The notes under the pieces are model-generated. The model made no database searches and was not told where the DNA came from. It worked only from the letters and a program-made list of their open reading frames with translations. From assembly GCA_045541975.1 (NCBI GenBank), contig JAZQKB010000036.1:1-64000 (forward strand): DNA of 64,000 bases, given 5' to 3'. Of this stretch, positions 17,511 to 27,386 are shown one piece after another (the first letter of the stretch is position 1; every line of letters begins with the position of its first letter). This stretch comes from SIG452 sp045541975 (GTDB lineage: Bacteria > Bacillota > Clostridia > UMGS1840). The translations under genes and the position numbers were made by a program.

Positions 17511-18239
17511 ATGAACCGTTTCTTTACCGACGAATCTGTTATCGACAACACCGTCACGCTAACCGATGACTCTGTTCATCACATCAAAAATGTGATAAAA
17601 CTCACCGAAGGAGAGCAGTTGGTTCTTGTAAAAAATCAAAAAGAATTGCTCTGCCGTATTGACAAAATTGAAAAAAACAGTATAATAGTATATGTGTTGG
17701 AAGAAAGGGAAGGCAACGCGGAGCCACCTTACGCAGTCACGCTGTTTCAGGGGATTGCCAAGGGGGACAAGCTGGATTTCATCGTGGAAAAAGCGGTGGA
17801 AGCAGGAGCATCCCAAATTGTGCCCTTCAAAATGCAACGCTGTATTGCCAAAATAGAGGGAAAAGATGTGGCAAAAAAAACGGAGCGCTTCCAGAAAATT
17901 GCCAAATCTGCAGCACAGCAATGCGGACGGCTGGTGATTCCAAAGGTCTCCGAGCCAAAAACACCAAAGCAAATTAACTGGGACGAATTTGACCTGAAGC
18001 TTCTTTGCTATGAGGATGAAAACAAAACAACTCTGAAGGAAGTTTTAAAGAAAAATCCCCTTACCAAAGAAACCAAAAAAATTGCATTGGTCATCGGGCC
18101 GGAGGGAGGCATTTCTCCCGAAGAAGTTTCCTATCTTTTGGATGCAGGCTTTTTGTCGGTATCGTTAGGCTCCAGGATTCTTCGGTGCGAAACGGCAGGG
18201 CTTTATGCCTTAGCCAACATCCAGTATGAGCTGGACTAA
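17511..18239 (+). CDS. rsmE: 16S rRNA (uracil-1498-N3)-methyltransferase
   Basis: A SPOUT-class methyltransferase that modifies U1498 of 16S rRNA, 242 residues. Seen: an N-terminal PUA-like segment (HHIKNVIKLTEGEQLVLV) and the knot region with VIGPEGGISPEE and LGSRILRCETA, both diagnostic of RsmE. The start follows AAGGAG by seven bases. The gene is preceded by a head-to-head repeat pair and followed closely by a small membrane protein gene. Confidence 0.95.
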   Translation: MNRFFTDESVIDNTVTLTDDSVHHIKNVIKLTEGEQLVLVKNQKELLCRIDKIEKNSIIVYVLEEREGNAEPPYAVTLFQGIAKGDKLDFIVEKAVEAGASQIVPFKMQRCIAKIEGKDVAKKTERFQKIAKSAAQQCGRLVIPKVSEPKTPKQINWDEFDLKLLCYEDENKTTLKEVLKKNPLTKETKKIALVIGPEGGISPEEVSYLLDAGFLSVSLGSRILRCETAGLYALANIQYELD

Positions 18240-18285
18240 ATCTTGTTTTTAAAATAATTTTTATACAAAAAGGAGTTTTTCAATC

Positions 18286-18804
18286 ATGAAAAAACAGAAC
18301 AATTCCGCAATGATTAAGGAACAGAAAGAAAAAATCGAAAACAGATTACTTACCATTTTTGCAACCGCTTTGGGTGCAGAAATGCTTTTAATGTACCTGT
18401 TTAACTGGTTCCAGAACTTTTCCAATCTGCTGGAAGCAGCAAAAATGGCTACTTACATTTTAATGACCGTGTTCTTCCTGCTGGGAATTTACACCGTGGT
18501 AAGAGGCTCTCTGTTAAAAAAAGCAGAAGAAACCGCTCGCTCCAAAAAATATATGAACTGGTTCTATGTGTGTTTAGCAGGCTTCCTTTCCTGCCTCTAC
18601 ATCTGGCCTACCGAAATTTTAACCAGAATTTTCAAAGTTGATCCCATGAGCTTAAACGGCTTCAATAACTTCCATCCCTTATTTGCCGACAGCGGTGTTC
18701 AGTTCCGTATCGGTCTGGTGATGTCTCTGGTTGCAATTTATACCGTTGTGGCATTCATCGTGTATGGCATCAAAAGTGCATCTTTGGGCAAAGAAAAGAA
18801 ATAA
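18286..18804 (+). CDS. Hypothetical membrane protein
   Basis: I do not recognise this 172-residue protein. It has an N-terminal charged stretch (residues 1-20) and about four membrane segments, near residues 25-45, 55-75, 90-110 and 140-165. No catalytic motif is visible. It has a strong ribosome binding site (AAGGAG) and lies between rsmE and glyS with 45-bp gaps on both sides, so it is probably read with them. Confidence 0.75.
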   Translation: MKKQNNSAMIKEQKEKIENRLLTIFATALGAEMLLMYLFNWFQNFSNLLEAAKMATYILMTVFFLLGIYTVVRGSLLKKAEETARSKKYMNWFYVCLAGFLSCLYIWPTEILTRIFKVDPMSLNGFNNFHPLFADSGVQFRIGLVMSLVAIYTVVAFIVYGIKSASLGKEKK

Positions 18805-18848
18805 GCTTCCCCTGACCTATCACATCTTAGCAAGAAAGGAACATCGTT

Positions 18849-20222
18849 ATGTTAAACACAGATAAAACAATGGAAAAAATCGTTGCACTTTGTAAGGGCA
18901 GAGGTTTTGTATATTCCGGCTCCGAAATTTATGGCGGTCTCTCCAATACCTGGGACTACGGCCCTTTGGGTGTGGAATTTAAAAACAACGTAAAACGTGC
19001 ATGGTGGAGAAAATTCGTGCAGGAAAATCCCTACAACGTGGGGTTGGATGCTGCCATTTTAATGAATCCCAAAGTTTGGGTAGCAAGCGGTCACGTGGGC
19101 GGATTCTCCGACCCCTTAATGGACTGTAAAGAATGTAAAACCCGTCACCGTGCGGACAAGCTGATTGAAGATACCGGTGTTCTGCCGGCAGGCTGGTCCA
19201 ACGAACAGATGGCAGAATACATTAAGGAAAACAACATTGTTTGTCCCAACTGCGGAAAATCAAACTTTACCGAAATCAGAAAATTTAATCTGATGTTTAA
19301 AACCTTCCAGGGCGTTACCGAGGACGCACAGAGCGAGTTGTTCCTTCGTCCCGAAACCGCTCAGGGGATCTTTGTTAACTTTAAATCCGTGCAGAGAACC
19401 TCCCGTAAGAAGGTTCCTTTCGGCGTTTGTCAGATCGGGAAATCCTTCCGTAACGAAATCACTCCCGGTAACTTCGTGTTCCGTACCCGTGAATTTGAAC
19501 AGATGGAATTAGAATTTTTCTGCAAACCCGGTACCGACTTAGAATGGTTCCAATACTGGAAAGATTACTGCAAAAACTTCCTGCTGTCTTTAGGCATCAA
19601 AGAAGAAAACTTAAAACTTCGTGACCACGAACAGGAAGAATTATCGCACTATTCCAACGCTACCACCGACTTTGAATTTTTATTCCCCTTTGGCTGGGGC
19701 GAACTGTGGGGCATTGCAGACAGAACCGACTTTGACTTAACCCAGCACAGCGAACACAGTGGAGAAAAAATGGAATACATTGACCCTGTGACCAATGAAC
19801 GCTACATCCCCTACGTTATCGAACCTTCCTTGGGTGCTGACCGTGTGGCGCTGGCATTCTTGGTGGATGCATATGACGAAGAGGAAGTATCCGAAGGTGA
19901 CACCCGTGTGGTTCTTCGCCTGCATCCTGCGTTAGCTCCCGTGAAAGCGGCAGTGCTTCCCTTATCCAAAAAATTATCCGAACCTGCATTTAAGCTCTAC
20001 GAACAGCTGATTAAAAAATTCCCCTGCGAATATGACGATGCAGGCTCCATCGGAAAACGTTACAGACGTCAGGACGAAATCGGTACTCCCTTCTGTATCA
20101 CCTTTGACTTTGAATCCGAAGAAGACAATTCCGTTACCCTTCGTGACCGTGACACGATGGAACAGATTCGCCTTCCCATGGATGAAGTCATCCCCTACAT
20201 TGAATCAAAACTGGATTTTTAA
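18849..20222 (+). CDS. glyS: Glycyl-tRNA synthetase (single-chain type)
   Basis: A class II aminoacyl-tRNA synthetase charging tRNA-Gly, 457 residues, of the alpha-2 type found in many Firmicutes. Seen: motif 1 region YGGLSNTWDYGPLG, a CKECK/CPNCGK zinc-like insertion, RPETAQGIFVNF, motif 2 FRNEITPGNFVFRTREFEQME, and motif 3 EPSLGADRV. The C-terminal anticodon-binding domain is present. No T-box leader is visible upstream, which is worth noting for a Firmicute synthetase gene. Confidence 0.97.
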   Translation: MLNTDKTMEKIVALCKGRGFVYSGSEIYGGLSNTWDYGPLGVEFKNNVKRAWWRKFVQENPYNVGLDAAILMNPKVWVASGHVGGFSDPLMDCKECKTRHRADKLIEDTGVLPAGWSNEQMAEYIKENNIVCPNCGKSNFTEIRKFNLMFKTFQGVTEDAQSELFLRPETAQGIFVNFKSVQRTSRKKVPFGVCQIGKSFRNEITPGNFVFRTREFEQMELEFFCKPGTDLEWFQYWKDYCKNFLLSLGIKEENLKLRDHEQEELSHYSNATTDFEFLFPFGWGELWGIADRTDFDLTQHSEHSGEKMEYIDPVTNERYIPYVIEPSLGADRVALAFLVDAYDEEEVSEGDTRVVLRLHPALAPVKAAVLPLSKKLSEPAFKLYEQLIKKFPCEYDDAGSIGKRYRRQDEIGTPFCITFDFESEEDNSVTLRDRDTMEQIRLPMDEVIPYIESKLDF

Positions 20223-20240
20223 TCAAACCAAACCAATAAA

Positions 20241-20280
20241 AAAGTGGCAAGTGTTTTCTTTGGGGACACTTGCCATTTGT
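20241..20280 (+). terminator. Terminator-like hairpin after glyS
   Basis: TGGCAAGTGT and ACACTTGCCA with an 11-base loop. The T tail is short, so some read-through to the next gene is likely. Confidence 0.6.
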
Positions 20281-20336
20281 AAATCATCAAGTTTTTTACG
20301 AAAAAATTTTCCCTTCGGGGTGCGGAGGTATTTCCT

Positions 20337-20861
20337 ATGGTAGAAAAACGAAAACACCCGCTTTTGGCGTTGTTTTTTAACCAAGCTTTATATGCAACCA
20401 TTTCCTTTGTAATTGTCACCAGTATGACAGGTGGTTTGCAACAGTTTTTCGGTGTGTTTTTTCTCATTTTGTTTCTGTCGGGTATTTATAGCTATACCAG
20501 GCGGGCAGGCACTGACCATCAGAAATCTTATAGTCAGATCCGCCCTCACATCAAATATCCTACAGCCTATGCCGCAATTGGACTTGGTTATCTTGTGGTA
20601 CCATTAGGGATTGCTGCACTTTTTAAAAACTGGATTGTGCATCTTGTGGTAATCTTCTGGGAATCTCCCTTTTATTTTGGGAATGTAATCCTGGCATCAG
20701 GCGAAATCAGTCTGCTTCCCATTGCAATCTTTGGCGGACTGATTGTGGCAGTTTCATATTTAGGTTACTTAGCAGGGGTAAAGCAGTTTTATTTTACTCC
20801 CTACCTGACCAAACTGTTGTACCGTCCCGTGGAAGATGATTCCCAAAAAACCAACAAATAA
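20337..20861 (+). CDS. Hypothetical membrane protein
   Basis: A 174-residue protein I cannot name. It shows about four hydrophobic segments (residues 10-50 as two, 75-95, 125-150) and a hydrophilic C-terminal tail. The start ATG follows GCGGAGG. Only 12 bases separate its stop from thiI, so the two are probably co-transcribed, but nothing in the sequence ties it to tRNA thiolation. Confidence 0.7.
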   Translation: MVEKRKHPLLALFFNQALYATISFVIVTSMTGGLQQFFGVFFLILFLSGIYSYTRRAGTDHQKSYSQIRPHIKYPTAYAAIGLGYLVVPLGIAALFKNWIVHLVVIFWESPFYFGNVILASGEISLLPIAIFGGLIVAVSYLGYLAGVKQFYFTPYLTKLLYRPVEDDSQKTNK

Positions 20862-20873
20862 AGGAGCATATTT

Positions 20874-22046
20874 ATGCGTAAATTACTGCTTGGCAAATGC
20901 GGAGAGCTTGCCTTAAAAGGCTTAAACCGCAGAAATTTTGAAGATCAGCTTTTAAAAAATATCAGAAATCAGTTAAAAGGACTGTTAAAATCCGTTAGCA
21001 TCCATCAGTCTGCCATCTATATGGAACCCACCGAAGATGCCGATTTCTACGAAATGCTGGAGAAAGCCAAAAACGTGTTCGGCTTAAAATCCGTTTCGGT
21101 GGTGTATCAGACCGAAAAAGATATGGATACCATCAAAAAAGATGCCCTGGCACTTCTTTCCGATAAGCTTCGGGGCAAAACCTTTAAAGTGGAAGCAAAA
21201 CGTGCGGACAAAACCTTCCCCTTAAATTCTCCTGCAATTTGTCAGGAATTGGGTGGATTTTTGCACGACAATATTGAAAACTTAACCGTGGATGTGAAAA
21301 ATCCCGACATTCAGGTCATGGTGGAGGTCCGTGAAAAAGGTGCCTACATCTATTTTGAAAAAGAAGAATGTCACGGTGGGTTACCCGTTGGCACAGGCGG
21401 ACGGGGTGTGCTGTTGTTATCCGGCGGGATTGACAGTCCCGTGGCAGGTTTTATGATGGCAAAACGAGGATTAAAACTGGAAGCTGTTCACTTTTATTCC
21501 TATCCCTACACCTCAGAACGTGCCAAACAGAAGGTCATTACCTTAGCAAGAATCATTGCAAAATATACAGGCCCCTACCGTCTTCATGTGGTGCCCTTTA
21601 CCGATATTCAGCTTGCCATCGGTGAAAAGTGCAGAGAAGATATGATGACGCTGGTTATGCGCCGTTTTATGATGAAAATTTCCCAGCGTGTAGCAGAGAA
21701 TAACAACTGCGGTTGCTTAGTCACCGGCGAAAGCTTAGGGCAGGTGGCAAGTCAGACCATTGAAGGCCTTCAGGTAACCAATTCGGCGGTGGAAATTCCC
21801 GTATTTCGTCCCTTAATCGGGATGGATAAAACCGAAATCACCGAAATTTCCCGTAAGATGGAAGCCTTTGAAACCTCCATTTTGCCCTATGAAGACTGTT
21901 GCACCGTGTTTACCCCCAAACATCCCAAGCTCCATCCCAGAGTGAAAGATGTGATTTTTGAAGAACAAAAGCTGGATATGGATGCGTTAATTGAAGAAGC
22001 GGTAGCTAATATTGAACGGATACATATTTCAGCAGAAGATTTGTAG
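20874..22046 (+). CDS. thiI: tRNA 4-thiouridine synthase ThiI
   Basis: An ATP-dependent sulfurtransferase that makes s4U8 in tRNA and takes part in thiamine thiazole synthesis in some bacteria. Its 390 residues match the short form without a rhodanese domain. Seen: an N-terminal ferredoxin-like and THUMP region, the PP-loop LLSGGIDSPVAGFMM near residue 180, and GESLGQVASQT. Sulfur would have to be passed directly from a cysteine desulfurase; none is adjacent. The start follows AAGGAG. Confidence 0.96.
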   Translation: MRKLLLGKCGELALKGLNRRNFEDQLLKNIRNQLKGLLKSVSIHQSAIYMEPTEDADFYEMLEKAKNVFGLKSVSVVYQTEKDMDTIKKDALALLSDKLRGKTFKVEAKRADKTFPLNSPAICQELGGFLHDNIENLTVDVKNPDIQVMVEVREKGAYIYFEKEECHGGLPVGTGGRGVLLLSGGIDSPVAGFMMAKRGLKLEAVHFYSYPYTSERAKQKVITLARIIAKYTGPYRLHVVPFTDIQLAIGEKCREDMMTLVMRRFMMKISQRVAENNNCGCLVTGESLGQVASQTIEGLQVTNSAVEIPVFRPLIGMDKTEITEISRKMEAFETSILPYEDCCTVFTPKHPKLHPRVKDVIFEEQKLDMDALIEEAVANIERIHISAEDL

Positions 22047-22048
22047 CT

Positions 22049-22154
22049 CGATAAAATCACCGAGAACACTTCGTTAGAAACAAACCTCACCGCTCGCAGT
22101 ACACAAAGTACAGCTTCGGGTTTGGTTTGTTCCTTCTCGGCGATTTTCTCATCG
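22049..22154 (-). repeat. GGCGTAC palindromic element, reverse copy with long outer arms
   Basis: Read on the minus strand, the core is GCTGTAC-TTT-GTGTACTGC (about 22096-22114). The outer arms AAAATCACCGAGAA and TTCTCGGCGATTTT pair closely. It starts three bases after the thiI stop codon and could act as a 3'-end structure. Confidence 0.7.
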
Positions 22155-22199
22155 CTTGTTATAGAGCAATCTCATACTACTAAAGACACAGGTAAAATT

Positions 22200-22307
22200 G
22201 ATGCAAAACGGAGAATCCGAACCCGCAAGGGTTCCCCCAAGCCGTAGTGCCAGCGCACAGCATAAGTGTACGGCGAGCGGTGAGGTTCATTCGTTCGGCG
22301 CAATTTT
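22200..22307 (+). repeat. GGCGTAC palindromic element, long-loop copy
   Basis: The stem GCCGTA (22241) to TACGGC (ending 22274) has the same long loop as the copy at 17411. The outer arms are TGCAAAACGGA and TTCGTTCGGCGCA. With the preceding reverse copy it fills the 285-bp gap before the U32 gene. Confidence 0.75.
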
Positions 22308-22331
22308 CCAAGTCTTAAAAGGAGTAACAAT

Positions 22332-24395
22332 ATGAAAATTTTATCTCCGGCTGGTTCCTACGATGCCATGGTCGCAGCGGTAAAAACCGGTGCCGATGCT
22401 GTATATTTGGGACTCGATTCCTTTAACGCCAGAGCCGGTGCCGAAAACTTTACCGAAGACAATTTAAAAGATGCTGTGTTCTACTGCCATAAACGGGGAG
22501 TAGAAGTTTTTGTGACCTTAAATACCTTGGTATACGACAACGAAATCACAACCGTTACCAAACTGATAGATGTGATTTATAATTCATTGGCGGACGGGGT
22601 AATTGTGCAGGATTTCGGAGTTGCAAAGCTGGTCAGAAAAATTGCACCCGAGCTTCGGCTGGTGGCGTCTACCCAAATGACCGTGAACAATCTGGCAGGA
22701 GTAAAGCTGTTGGAAAAAGAGGGGTTTGACACGGTGGTGCTTCCCCGTGAATTATCCCGGGCTGAAATTGAAAAAATCAGAAAAGCAACCGACTTAAATA
22801 TTGAAGTGTTTGCCCACGGAGCGCTTTGCGTATGCTATTCAGGGCAATGCTTAATGTCCAGCTTTATCGGAGAGCGAAGCGGAAACCGTGGAAAATGCGC
22901 GCAACCCTGCCGTATGTTCTATGAAACTCAGCAGAAAAAAGGTGCCCTTTTATCTCCCAAGGATTTAATGCTCTTAGACTATCTTCCCGAACTGGAAGAA
23001 ATGGGTGTTGATGTGATAAAATTGGAAGGCAGATTAAAAAGCAAGTACTACACCGCTGCCGTGACCGATGTGTATCGCCGTGCCTTGGATTCGGGAGAAG
23101 TTTCGGAGGAGGATTACGCCATTATCGAGGCTTCCTTTAACCGTGGTGGCTACACCCCCGGTTACTATGACGGCATTTCCGATAAAAATCTCTTTAATTT
23201 TTACAAAAACGAAAATCCCTACACCAGAGAAACCAAAAAAATGGAGCGTTACTACGACCAGATTTTAAACAAAGACCGTGAGTTTTCACAAATTCCTGTG
23301 TCCGTTTCTCTGTTTTTGGAATTAGATAAACCCGTAAAGGCAGAGCTTTTATTGGGGGAAGATGTGTATCCCTTCACCGTGGATATTTGTCCTCAGTTAG
23401 CGCAAAATGCACCCTTAACCCGTGATAAGCTGATTGATCAGCTTTCAAAAACAGGCAACGAAACCTTCTGTTTTGAAGAAATTGAAATTGTTTTGGCAGA
23501 TGAAACACCGCTATTTTTAAGTGTTTCTCAGATGAATGCCATCCGCCGTGAAATCGGAGCTTATTTAGACAGCTTATTCCAGTTTGAACGGCACATAGAA
23601 CCCTATTCCTATCAGATGAGAAAACGGAAAGTGACAGACGAATTAGAGTACTACTGCACCGTTTCCACTGCATTTCAGCTAAAATGGGTGCGGGAATGCT
23701 GGGACAAGCTGGTTTTTGCCAAAGCAGAAGTGATTGAAGAATATTTGAAAAAGTATGGCGAATTAGAAAATGTGGGTCTTTGGTGCGAACGGATTGCCTC
23801 CGACAAACAGATTTCAAAAAGCCGTGCCTTTTTGTCCCGTCATCCCGAAATCACCAATATTTTGGTTGGCAATGTGGGTTACTTAAATGCTTTTAGCAAC
23901 CAGTATACCCTTTATTGTGATTACACTTTAAATATCACCAACACCCTCTCTGCCGAATATTTGGAAGAACACGGTGTGAAAAACATTACCGCTTCGGTGG
24001 AAGCAAATTTAAAAAATGTGAAAAACATTATGACCGATTCTTCGGATTTAACGGTATTAGGCTACGGTCAGATTCCCTTAATGATTACAAAATCCTGCCT
24101 GAAATCCAACATTCGGGGCAAATGTAATCCCAATGATTTGGTGATGAAAGACAGAAAAGGCGAAGAATTTATCATCGCCTGCGAAAACTGTTCTCAGAAT
24201 GCCATCTATAATCCCTATCCTATTATGATGTCGGATAAATTAAACGACCTTCGTGCGGCAGGTGTTGGCACGGTAAGACTGCATTTCTTCCGGGAAAACA
24301 AGGCTCAGGTGCAAGAAATTATCCATTCCTTCCGATTAGAGCAAAATCCCTTAACCCGTTATACCAGAGGTCACTACTACAGAGGAGCCTATTAA
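22332..24395 (+). CDS. U32-family peptidase-like protein (RlhA/YegQ-related)
   Basis: A 687-residue protein. The N-terminal 330 residues are a U32 TIM-barrel-like domain (SPAGSYDAMVAAVKTGADAVYLG, then QMTVNNLAGVKLLEKEGF). The conserved cysteine cluster GALCVCYSGQCLMSS...GNRGKCAQPCR matches the iron-sulfur ligands of RlhA/TrhP-type RNA hydroxylation proteins. The C-terminal half is the extension found in long clostridial members. Characterised relatives act in rRNA or tRNA hydroxylation rather than proteolysis, so I infer RNA modification. It lies directly upstream of tadA, another tRNA-modification gene. Confidence 0.88.
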   Translation: MKILSPAGSYDAMVAAVKTGADAVYLGLDSFNARAGAENFTEDNLKDAVFYCHKRGVEVFVTLNTLVYDNEITTVTKLIDVIYNSLADGVIVQDFGVAKLVRKIAPELRLVASTQMTVNNLAGVKLLEKEGFDTVVLPRELSRAEIEKIRKATDLNIEVFAHGALCVCYSGQCLMSSFIGERSGNRGKCAQPCRMFYETQQKKGALLSPKDLMLLDYLPELEEMGVDVIKLEGRLKSKYYTAAVTDVYRRALDSGEVSEEDYAIIEASFNRGGYTPGYYDGISDKNLFNFYKNENPYTRETKKMERYYDQILNKDREFSQIPVSVSLFLELDKPVKAELLLGEDVYPFTVDICPQLAQNAPLTRDKLIDQLSKTGNETFCFEEIEIVLADETPLFLSVSQMNAIRREIGAYLDSLFQFERHIEPYSYQMRKRKVTDELEYYCTVSTAFQLKWVRECWDKLVFAKAEVIEEYLKKYGELENVGLWCERIASDKQISKSRAFLSRHPEITNILVGNVGYLNAFSNQYTLYCDYTLNITNTLSAEYLEEHGVKNITASVEANLKNVKNIMTDSSDLTVLGYGQIPLMITKSCLKSNIRGKCNPNDLVMKDRKGEEFIIACENCSQNAIYNPYPIMMSDKLNDLRAAGVGTVRLHFFRENKAQVQEIIHSFRLEQNPLTRYTRGHYYRGAY

Positions 24396-24398
24396 ACC

Positions 24399-24824
24399 AT
24401 GAAAAACAAATGGATGCTCCTTGCCATAGAAGAGGCAAAAAAAGACAACAACGAGGTCCCCGTGGGTGCGGTGCTGGTGAAGGATGGGCAGGTAATTGCC
24501 TCCGCTCACAATGAATGTGTGGCGCAAAACGGCATTTGCCATGCGGAGCTTCTAGTAATAGAACGAGGTCTTAAAAAACTGGGCACTACCTACTTAGTAG
24601 ACTGCGAATTATATGTGACCAAAGAACCTTGTTTAATGTGCTTTGGCGCATGCGTGAATGCCAGAGTGAAGCGGGTGTATTTTGGCTGCTATGACGTAAA
24701 ATACGGTGCCATGGAATATGTGGAAAAGTTAGGATATCTTCATAAAATCAACCATGTCCCCGAACTCTACGGCGGCATTATGGAAGCGGAATGCAAAACC
24801 TTATTGGAGGAATTTTTTCAATGA
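24399..24824 (+). CDS. tadA: tRNA-specific adenosine deaminase
   Basis: A zinc deaminase converting A34 to inosine in tRNA-Arg. At 141 residues it is slightly shorter than usual. Seen: the catalytic HAE at residues 48-50 and PCLMC at 77-81 as the other zinc ligands. It begins three bases after the U32 gene's stop codon, and its own stop (ATGA) overlaps the start of the following gene, so the three form a tight operon. Confidence 0.94.
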   Translation: MKNKWMLLAIEEAKKDNNEVPVGAVLVKDGQVIASAHNECVAQNGICHAELLVIERGLKKLGTTYLVDCELYVTKEPCLMCFGACVNARVKRVYFGCYDVKYGAMEYVEKLGYLHKINHVPELYGGIMEAECKTLLEEFFQ

Positions 24825-26404
24825 TTGTTTCCCCATTTTTGGTAAAGGATATTAAGCTTCCCGTATCGTACACGGATGAGGAAGCCATTTCTTTTTTTAA
24901 AAATACGCACTTTCCCAAAGGAAAAGTATCCATCTATAAAAAATCGGTAGATGCCCGCAAAAAAGAGGACATCTCATTCGTATATACCTTTTTGGTGGAA
25001 GATGTGAAAGCACAAAAAATTCCGCCGAAACTAAAGAAAAAAACCGTCCCTTATCAGGAGAAAAAGCTGTCTGTTTCTTTTGGAAACAAAGAGCTTTCTC
25101 ATCCGCCCATTGTGGTGGGAGCAGGTCCGGGCGGTCTTTTTTGTGCCTATTTATTGGCGAAAAACGGCTACGCCCCCATTGTGCTGGAGCGTGGCGAACC
25201 CATTGATGAAAGAGTCAAAACCGTGGACGCCTTTTTCGGCGGAAAGCCTTTAAACAAAGAATCCAATGTGCAATTCGGCGAAGGCGGTGCGGGTGCATTT
25301 TCTGACGGGAAGCTGACTACCCGTATCAATGATCCCTTATCCGGCGAAGTGGTTCGGGTACTTGCCGAGCATAGTAAGTTACCCCACCTTGCCTATCAGG
25401 CGAAGCCTCATATCGGCACAGACAAGCTTCGCACTTGTGTGAAAAGTTTACGGGAAGAAATTATCAAAATGGGCGGTTCTTTTTCTTTTCATAGCCGTCT
25501 CTCTGATATTGGCATAACCAATGGAACAATCACTTCTGTTACGGTAAATGACACGGAAACAATCCCTGCCTCCCTGGTAGTTCTGGCAACGGGACATAGC
25601 GCCAAAGATGTTTATCACTTACTCAATCAAAAAGAAATTCCTTTATCCAAAAAACCGTTTTCCGTGGGCGCAAGGGTGGAACATCACCGCACGGTGATTG
25701 ACCAGATTCAGTACGGTTCTTATGCAGGTCATCCCAACTTAGGGGCGGCGGACTATCAGCTGTTTCATCACTGCAGTAACGGGCATACGGCGTATAGCTT
25801 TTGTATGTGTCCCGGTGGCGTGGTGGTGCCCAGCCAGTCGGAAGAAGAATCCATTTTGGTCAACGGCATGAGTTATCTCGCCCGTGACGGCAAAAACTCC
25901 AATTCGGCCCTTTGTGTGTCGGTGTCTCCCGAAGATTTGGGAGACGGACTCTTTAGCGGTCTTCAGTTTATTGAAAATCTGGAGCAAACGGCATACCGTA
26001 TGGCAGGTGCCAACAATCGGGCACCCTTTACCACTTCTTTTGAGTTTACGGGAGTAAAACCCCATTTAAAATATCCTGAGCCTACCTATTCCTTAGGCGT
26101 TACCGAGGTTTCTTTTGAAAAGTTGTTTCCCGCTTTTGTGACGGATGCCTTAAAAGAAGGTCTGTTTGCTTTTGAGAAAAAAATGCCCGGTTTTTTGGCA
26201 GAAGGATGCGTATTTACAGGGGTAGAAACCAGAACCTCCTCACCGCTACGCATCAATCGGAATGAAGAACTTCAGTCCGAGGGAGCAAAGGGCTTATACC
26301 CTTGCGGAGAAGGCGCAGGCTATGCCGGAGGCATTGTGTCTGCCGGGGTGGACGGCTTAAAAATTGCCTTAAAAATTATGTCCCAATATAAACCTTTCTT
26401 TTAG
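24821..26404 (+). CDS. FAD-dependent oxidoreductase (COG2509-like)
   Basis: A 527-residue flavoprotein. Residues 1-85 are a family-specific N-terminal region. The dinucleotide-binding motif GAGPGGLFCAYLLAKNGY starts near residue 103, followed by LERGEPIDERVKTVDAFF and the C-terminal CGEGAGYAGGIVSAGVDGLK that closes the FAD site. The exact reaction is unknown. The ATG at 24821 overlaps the tadA stop codon as ATGA, with GGAGG eight bases upstream inside tadA, so translation is probably coupled. Confidence 0.9.
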   Translation: MIVSPFLVKDIKLPVSYTDEEAISFFKNTHFPKGKVSIYKKSVDARKKEDISFVYTFLVEDVKAQKIPPKLKKKTVPYQEKKLSVSFGNKELSHPPIVVGAGPGGLFCAYLLAKNGYAPIVLERGEPIDERVKTVDAFFGGKPLNKESNVQFGEGGAGAFSDGKLTTRINDPLSGEVVRVLAEHSKLPHLAYQAKPHIGTDKLRTCVKSLREEIIKMGGSFSFHSRLSDIGITNGTITSVTVNDTETIPASLVVLATGHSAKDVYHLLNQKEIPLSKKPFSVGARVEHHRTVIDQIQYGSYAGHPNLGAADYQLFHHCSNGHTAYSFCMCPGGVVVPSQSEEESILVNGMSYLARDGKNSNSALCVSVSPEDLGDGLFSGLQFIENLEQTAYRMAGANNRAPFTTSFEFTGVKPHLKYPEPTYSLGVTEVSFEKLFPAFVTDALKEGLFAFEKKMPGFLAEGCVFTGVETRTSSPLRINRNEELQSEGAKGLYPCGEGAGYAGGIVSAGVDGLKIALKIMSQYKPFF

Positions 26405-26446
26405 TATTTTTTAGTATCTGTATTTTTTAGATAGGTCGATTGAAAC

Positions 26447-27313
26447 ATGAAAGCATTATCAACCTTTATGATTATTTTAGGAGCTGTATTTTGGGGAATT
26501 ATCGGTATCTTCGTCAAACACTTAACTCCCTACGGCTTCACTTCGGCAGAGCTTGTAGCACTGCGGTCTTTGATTACGGCTGTGAGCTTAGTTGTTCTGT
26601 TGATACTAACAAACCCAAAGAAATTAACGGTTAAAATACGCCATCTGTGGTACTTTATCGGCACGGGTTTTTTCAGTTTTGTCTTTTTTAATTTGTGCTA
26701 CTTTCAGACCATGAACTATTCTTCGCTGTCAGTAGCGGCAATTCTTTTGTATACCGCCCCCTTCTTTGTGATGGGAATGTCCTGCCTGTTTTTTCGGGAA
26801 AAAATTACCCGTGGGAAGCTTTTGGCACTCCTCTTAGCCTTTTTGGGATGTGTGGCGGTGTCCGGTGTTTTAGACGGTGGCGGAAGCATTTCGCCTCAGG
26901 GACTTCTTTGGGGTCTTGGTGCTGGCTTTGGCTATGCGCTGTACTCCATTTTTGCGAAGCTTGCCCTAAAACAGTATGACACCTTAACCGTGATCACTTA
27001 TACCTTTTTAGTTGCCACCGTAGGTTCATTTTTTTTAATCACGCCCTCTCATACAGTTGCAGTTCTGCAACTGTATCCCGAAAGCATCTGGCTTCTTTTG
27101 CTTTACGGCATTGTGACGGGTTCTGCTGCATATTATTGCTATACGAAAGGATTAGAAAAAACTCCGCCTGCCAAGGCATCGGTCATTGCCACAGTGGAGC
27201 CGGTGGTTGCCACCTTGTGCGGTGCCTTTTTCTTTTCGGAAATCCCGTCGGTATTCGGCATTTTGGGAATCTTTTTGGTAATCTTTGCCGTGTTATATCT
27301 ACAAAAACAATAA
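26447..27313 (+). CDS. DMT superfamily transporter (EamA family)
   Basis: A second ten-helix EamA transporter, 288 residues, only distantly similar to the one at 8412. Seen: the start-of-domain pattern IILGAVFWGIIGIFVKHL and the repeat-2 pattern GLLWGLGAGFGYALYSIFAK. The substrate is unknown. The ribosome binding site is weak (AGGT), which suggests low expression or coupling to the upstream operon 42 bases away. A strong terminator follows. Confidence 0.87.
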   Translation: MKALSTFMIILGAVFWGIIGIFVKHLTPYGFTSAELVALRSLITAVSLVVLLILTNPKKLTVKIRHLWYFIGTGFFSFVFFNLCYFQTMNYSSLSVAAILLYTAPFFVMGMSCLFFREKITRGKLLALLLAFLGCVAVSGVLDGGGSISPQGLLWGLGAGFGYALYSIFAKLALKQYDTLTVITYTFLVATVGSFFLITPSHTVAVLQLYPESIWLLLLYGIVTGSAAYYCYTKGLEKTPPAKASVIATVEPVVATLCGAFFFSEIPSVFGILGIFLVIFAVLYLQKQ

Positions 27314-27347
27314 TGTGGGAAAGCACCGGTGTGTGCTTTCGCAAAAC

Positions 27348-27369
27348 GGAACGACAGACAGGTCGTTCC
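27348..27369. repeat. GGAACGAC/GTCGTTCC hairpin repeat
   Basis: GGAACGAC-AGACAG-GTCGTTCC followed by CTAC. A similar unit is at 30593-30612 and a variant at 31285-31306, making a second small palindrome family in this window. Confidence 0.65.
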
Positions 27370-27386
27370 CTACATTCTTCTATAAC